Below, one piece after another: positions 61,528 through 64,000 of a DNA stretch of 64,000 nucleotides (positions are counted from its first letter, which is position 1; the number at the start of each line of letters is the position of its first letter). Both the position numbers and the translations under genes were made by a program. The DNA is from Mycolicibacterium sp. CH28 (GTDB lineage: Bacteria; Actinomycetota; Actinomycetes; Mycobacteriales; Mycobacteriaceae). Under the pieces are notes generated by a model that saw only the letters and a list, made by a program, of their open reading frames with translations, had not been told where the DNA came from and did no database searches. The DNA lies in assembly GCF_004745805.1 (NCBI RefSeq), contig NZ_SRLQ01000012.1, positions 1 through 64,000 on the forward strand, in the 5' to 3' direction.

Positions 61528-63642
61528 TCAGCGCGGCAGGCCGAGCAGACGTTCCCCGGCCATCGTGAGCAGGATCTGCTCGGTGCCGCCGGCGATGGTC
61601 AGGCACCTGGTGTTGAGGAAGTCGTGGACGAACGCGTCCACGACGAGCCCACCGGACTCGGACAGCTCCAGCCGGAACTCCGCCAGCGCCTGACGATGCC
61701 GCACGCCGATCAGCTTGCGGGCGCTGGCTTCTGCGCTGGTGTCCTGACCGCCGACGGCCAGCTGGGCAATGCGCTTGTCCAACAGGGAACCCGTTTGCGC
61801 GGACAGGATCAGGCTGCTCATCCGGTCCTGCAACGCCGTGTCGAGCTCGCGCGCGGCCACCGAGCGCAGCATCTCCTCCATCGGGTTGCCCAGGGCGGTG
61901 CCCTGGGCCATCGCGACCCGCTCGTTGGCCAGTGTGGTGCGCGCCAGCCGCCAGCCGTCGTTGACGGTGCCGACCACCATCTCGTCGGGCACGAAGACGT
62001 CGTCGAAGAACACCTCGTTGAACAACTCGTCTCCGGTGATCTCCCGCAGCGGGCGGATCACGATGCCCGGCGAGCGCATGTCGACGAGGAAGTAGGTGAT
62101 GCCTTTGTGTTTGGGAGCGTTGAGATCCGTTCTGGCCAGGCATACACCCCAGTGCGCCTTCTGGGCGGCCGAGGTCCACACCTTTTGCCCGGTGAGCTTC
62201 CAACCGCCCTCGGCCCGAACGGCTTTCGTGCGCAGCGAGGCCAGGTCGGAGCCGGCCCCTGGTTCGCTGAACAGCTGGCACCAGATCAGCTCGCCGCGCA
62301 GGGTGGCCGGCACGAATCGGTCGATCTGTTCAGGCGTGCCGCCCTCGAGAATCGTGGGCACCGCCCACCAGCCGATCACCAGATCCGGGCGCGCCACCCC
62401 CGCGGCGGCAAGCTCGGAGTCGATGAGCAGCTGCTCGGCCGGCGACGCCTCACGTCCGTAGGGCTTGGGCCAGTGCGGTGCCAGCAATCCGGTGTCGGCC
62501 AACACACGCTGACGCTTCTCCACCGGCAGCCCGGCCACCTCGGCGACCGCTGCGGCGATCTCGGGCCGCAGATGGGCCACCGAGTCCAGGTCGATGTGCA
62601 GTTCACGGCGCACGCCGTCGAGCGTCAGCGCTCCGACCCGGCGCAGCCACTTGGACCGGCCACCGAGGAACTGACCGATGCCGTAGGCCCGACGGAGGTA
62701 GAGGTGGGCGTCGTGTTCCCAGGTGATGCCGATCCCGCCGAGCACCTGGATGCAGTCCTTTGCGTTGCTCTGTGCGGCGTCGATACCGACCGCAGCGGCC
62801 AGCGCCGCAGCGATCGAGAGCTGCTGGTCGGCCACATCCGATGACGCACTCGAGGCCGCCGCCGCATCGGCAGCGGCGACCGCGGCCTGCTGGGAACGAA
62901 GCAGCATCTCGGCGCACATGTGCTTGATGGCCTGGAAACTGCCGATCGGCTTGCCGAACTGCTCACGGACCTTGGCGTACTCGGTGGCGGTATCCAGAGT
63001 CCAGCGGGCCACGCCAGCGGTTTCGGCGGCCAGCACGGTGGCGGCCAGATCCTCGAAGCGCCGCCGCGAGACCGCAAGCGTCGTTGCCGGTGCGGAGTCC
63101 AGCGTCACCCGGGCAAGGGGACGGGAGAAGTCGGTCGCCGCCAGCGGCTCGACCGTCACGCCCTCGGCGGCGGCATCGACCAGAACGACCCGTTCCCCTA
63201 CCGATAGCAGCAGCACACCGGAGCTATCGGCACCCAGCACGTACTCTGCGGTGCCAGAAACCAGGCCATTCTGCTCAGCCAGATTCCCGGCGAGCGCAAC
63301 CCCGGCGGTGGTCTCCCCCGAGGCCAGCGCCTCGAGCAGTTCCGGGTCAGCGATCACGAGCGTGGCCAGTGCCGTCGTGGCCACCGGCCCGGGGATCAGC
63401 GCGCGGGCGGCTTCTTCCACCATGGCGCATAGGTCTTCGACGGAACCGCCTGCCCCACCGGCCTCCTCGGCGACCGCGACGCCGAACAGCCCCAGCTCGG
63501 CAAGGCCGCGGTACACCGGACGCCATGCCGCCGGCGTGCCTTGTTCTACATCGCGCACGGCCGCGGAGGCGCCGGCAGAGGCCGCCCAGCTCCGGACCAA
63601 ATCGCGCGCGGCAAACTGTTCGTCGGTGATGGTCGCAGACAC
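61528..63642 (-). CDS. fadE34: FadE34 (ChsE3), fused two-domain acyl-CoA dehydrogenase
   Basis: A 704-residue acyl-CoA dehydrogenase made of two ACAD units in one chain, ortholog of Rv3573c. The N-terminal half (YAKVREQFGKPIGSFQAIKH, QVLGGIGITWEHDAHLYLRR) resembles a FadE32/33-like partner; the C-terminal half (FSEPGAGSDLASLRT, GGWKLTGQKVWTS) is the complete unit, so it needs no separate partner. It acts on the five-carbon sterol side chain. GTG at 63642 follows TAGGAG. A KstR site is 54-67 bases upstream. It converges on kshB. Confidence 0.94.
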   Translation of the reverse strand: MSATITDEQFAARDLVRSWAASAGASAAVRDVEQGTPAAWRPVYRGLAELGLFGVAVAEEAGGAGGSVEDLCAMVEEAARALIPGPVATTALATLVIADPELLEALASGETTAGVALAGNLAEQNGLVSGTAEYVLGADSSGVLLLSVGERVVLVDAAAEGVTVEPLAATDFSRPLARVTLDSAPATTLAVSRRRFEDLAATVLAAETAGVARWTLDTATEYAKVREQFGKPIGSFQAIKHMCAEMLLRSQQAAVAAADAAAASSASSDVADQQLSIAAALAAAVGIDAAQSNAKDCIQVLGGIGITWEHDAHLYLRRAYGIGQFLGGRSKWLRRVGALTLDGVRRELHIDLDSVAHLRPEIAAAVAEVAGLPVEKRQRVLADTGLLAPHWPKPYGREASPAEQLLIDSELAAAGVARPDLVIGWWAVPTILEGGTPEQIDRFVPATLRGELIWCQLFSEPGAGSDLASLRTKAVRAEGGWKLTGQKVWTSAAQKAHWGVCLARTDLNAPKHKGITYFLVDMRSPGIVIRPLREITGDELFNEVFFDDVFVPDEMVVGTVNDGWRLARTTLANERVAMAQGTALGNPMEEMLRSVAARELDTALQDRMSSLILSAQTGSLLDKRIAQLAVGGQDTSAEASARKLIGVRHRQALAEFRLELSESGGLVVDAFVHDFLNTRCLTIAGGTEQILLTMAGERLLGLPR

Positions 63643-63695
63643 CGTGGGCTCCTAGGTTTACGGACAAGGGCGCAGAAACAATCCTGTAGGCCCAC

Positions 63696-63709
63696 TAGAA
63701 CGTGTTCTA
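63696..63709. promoter_or_regulatory. KstR operator between fadE34 and kstR
   Basis: TAGAACGTGTTCTA, exact match and near-perfect palindrome, the best KstR site in the window. It could serve fadE34 and the autoregulation of kstR. The rest of 63643-63849 is noncoding. Confidence 0.92.
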
Positions 63710-63849
63710 ATAGTGCCAGCGATCACCAGTCAAGTCGACCGGCGTCGCAGCAGGACACTCGGCTGTCCCGGGGGATGGAGCGGTGCGCAATGCGGTGTGG
63801 CGATGCGTATCGTTTTCTCGTGACCGCCCACGGAAGGAGCTGACCGGCC

Positions 63850-64000
63850 ATGTCATCGCCAGTGCAGAAGTCATCGGCCGGCTCGCAACCGCGTGAAGTT
63901 TTGCCGGTTTCGGTCCTCGCCGAATCCGAACTCGGTTCAGAAGCTCAGCGCGAGCGCCGCAAGCGCATCCTCGACGCGACCATGGCCATCGCCTCCAAGG
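63850..64000 (+). CDS. kstR: KstR, TetR repressor of sterol catabolism, 5' end only
   Basis: Only the first 50 codons lie in the window. After about 21 variable residues the sequence VLAESELGSEAQRERRKR followed by ILDATMAIASK is the N-terminus of KstR (Rv3574), just before the helix-turn-helix. It represses cyp125, fadA5, hsa, ksh and fadE34 genes and is released by sterol-derived CoA esters. ATG at 63850 has GGAG about 10 bases upstream. The N-terminal extension is longer than I recall for the M. tuberculosis protein. An in-frame GTG at 63861 or a later start would give the shorter form. Confidence 0.9.
   Translation, partial: MSSPVQKSSAGSQPREVLPVSVLAESELGSEAQRERRKRILDATMAIASK

Noticed and set aside
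63541-63843. Plus-strand open frame of 100 codons before kstR
   Set aside because: It begins inside fadE34 on the opposite strand, crosses the KstR operator and matches nothing.

Overview
The window is GC-rich actinobacterial DNA and almost certainly chromosome of a Mycobacterium (probably a fast-growing Mycolicibacterium). Gene order from about 11.8 kb to the right edge follows the M. tuberculosis sterol catabolism locus, roughly Rv3540c to Rv3574. Matching genes include cyp125, fadA5, ddn, ipdABC, kstR2, fadD3, hsaADCB, kshB, fadE34 and the start of kstR. Operators of both sterol repressors, KstR and KstR2, stand where that locus predicts. No stretch longer than about 210 bases lacks a gene; the largest gaps are 4828-5036, 63643-63849 and 30751-30943. 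I saw no rRNA, tRNA, CRISPR array or insertion sequence.

Region 1 (1-10 kb) is an aromatic oxidation module. A minus-strand operon encodes a phenol-hydroxylase-type diiron monooxygenase (DmpL, M, N and O types), a XylT-type ferredoxin and a catechol 2,3-dioxygenase cut by the window edge. Diverging from it, a plus-strand operon encodes a toluene-4-monooxygenase-type system (TmoA to TmoE). Together they could take an arene to a phenol, then to a catechol, then to ring cleavage. Neither operon has a reductase gene in view. Three copies of a GTTCC-N7-GGAAC palindrome lie between them, around one unrecognised gene. A lipase-family exported protein without the usual serine, and an NAD-dependent dehydrogenase, follow.

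Region 2 (10.8-20.2 kb) starts with a DUF559 nuclease-like gene bracketed by two nearly identical 61-bp palindromic repeats. Next is the side-chain operon cyp125-fadE28-fadE29-chsH2-chsH1-ltp2 (minus), with fadA5, an NTF2-like gene and ddn (plus). A 32-bp tandem repeat joins fadE29 to chsH2. Each repeat unit is a tiny start-to-stop frame whose stop overlaps the next start.

Region 3 (20.2-38 kb) is an accessory nitrogen and carbon catabolism island of about 18 kb, inserted between ddn and the next sterol gene. It carries nitrilase, aspartase, M20 amidohydrolase, DUF1028, RidA, a flavin monooxygenase, a LysR regulator, aldehyde dehydrogenase, two transporters, an aminotransferase, a TetR regulator, a GMC oxidoreductase and a YtcJ-type amidohydrolase. 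Two copies of one operator-like sequence flank the LysR gene. The substrate is unknown.

Region 4 (38-54 kb) is the KstR2 regulon for the C and D rings of sterols: two SDR genes, echA20, ipdA, ipdB, ipdC, fadA6, kstR2, ipdF, fadE30, fadD3 and fadE31-33. A SatD-type gene with a membrane partner is inserted in it, reading from a leaderless promoter embedded in a palindrome.

Region 5 (53.7-64 kb) holds a patatin-like lipase, an AspB-type aminotransferase, an alpha/beta hydrolase, the A and B ring operon hsaA-hsaD-hsaC-hsaB, kshB, fadE34 and the 5' end of kstR.
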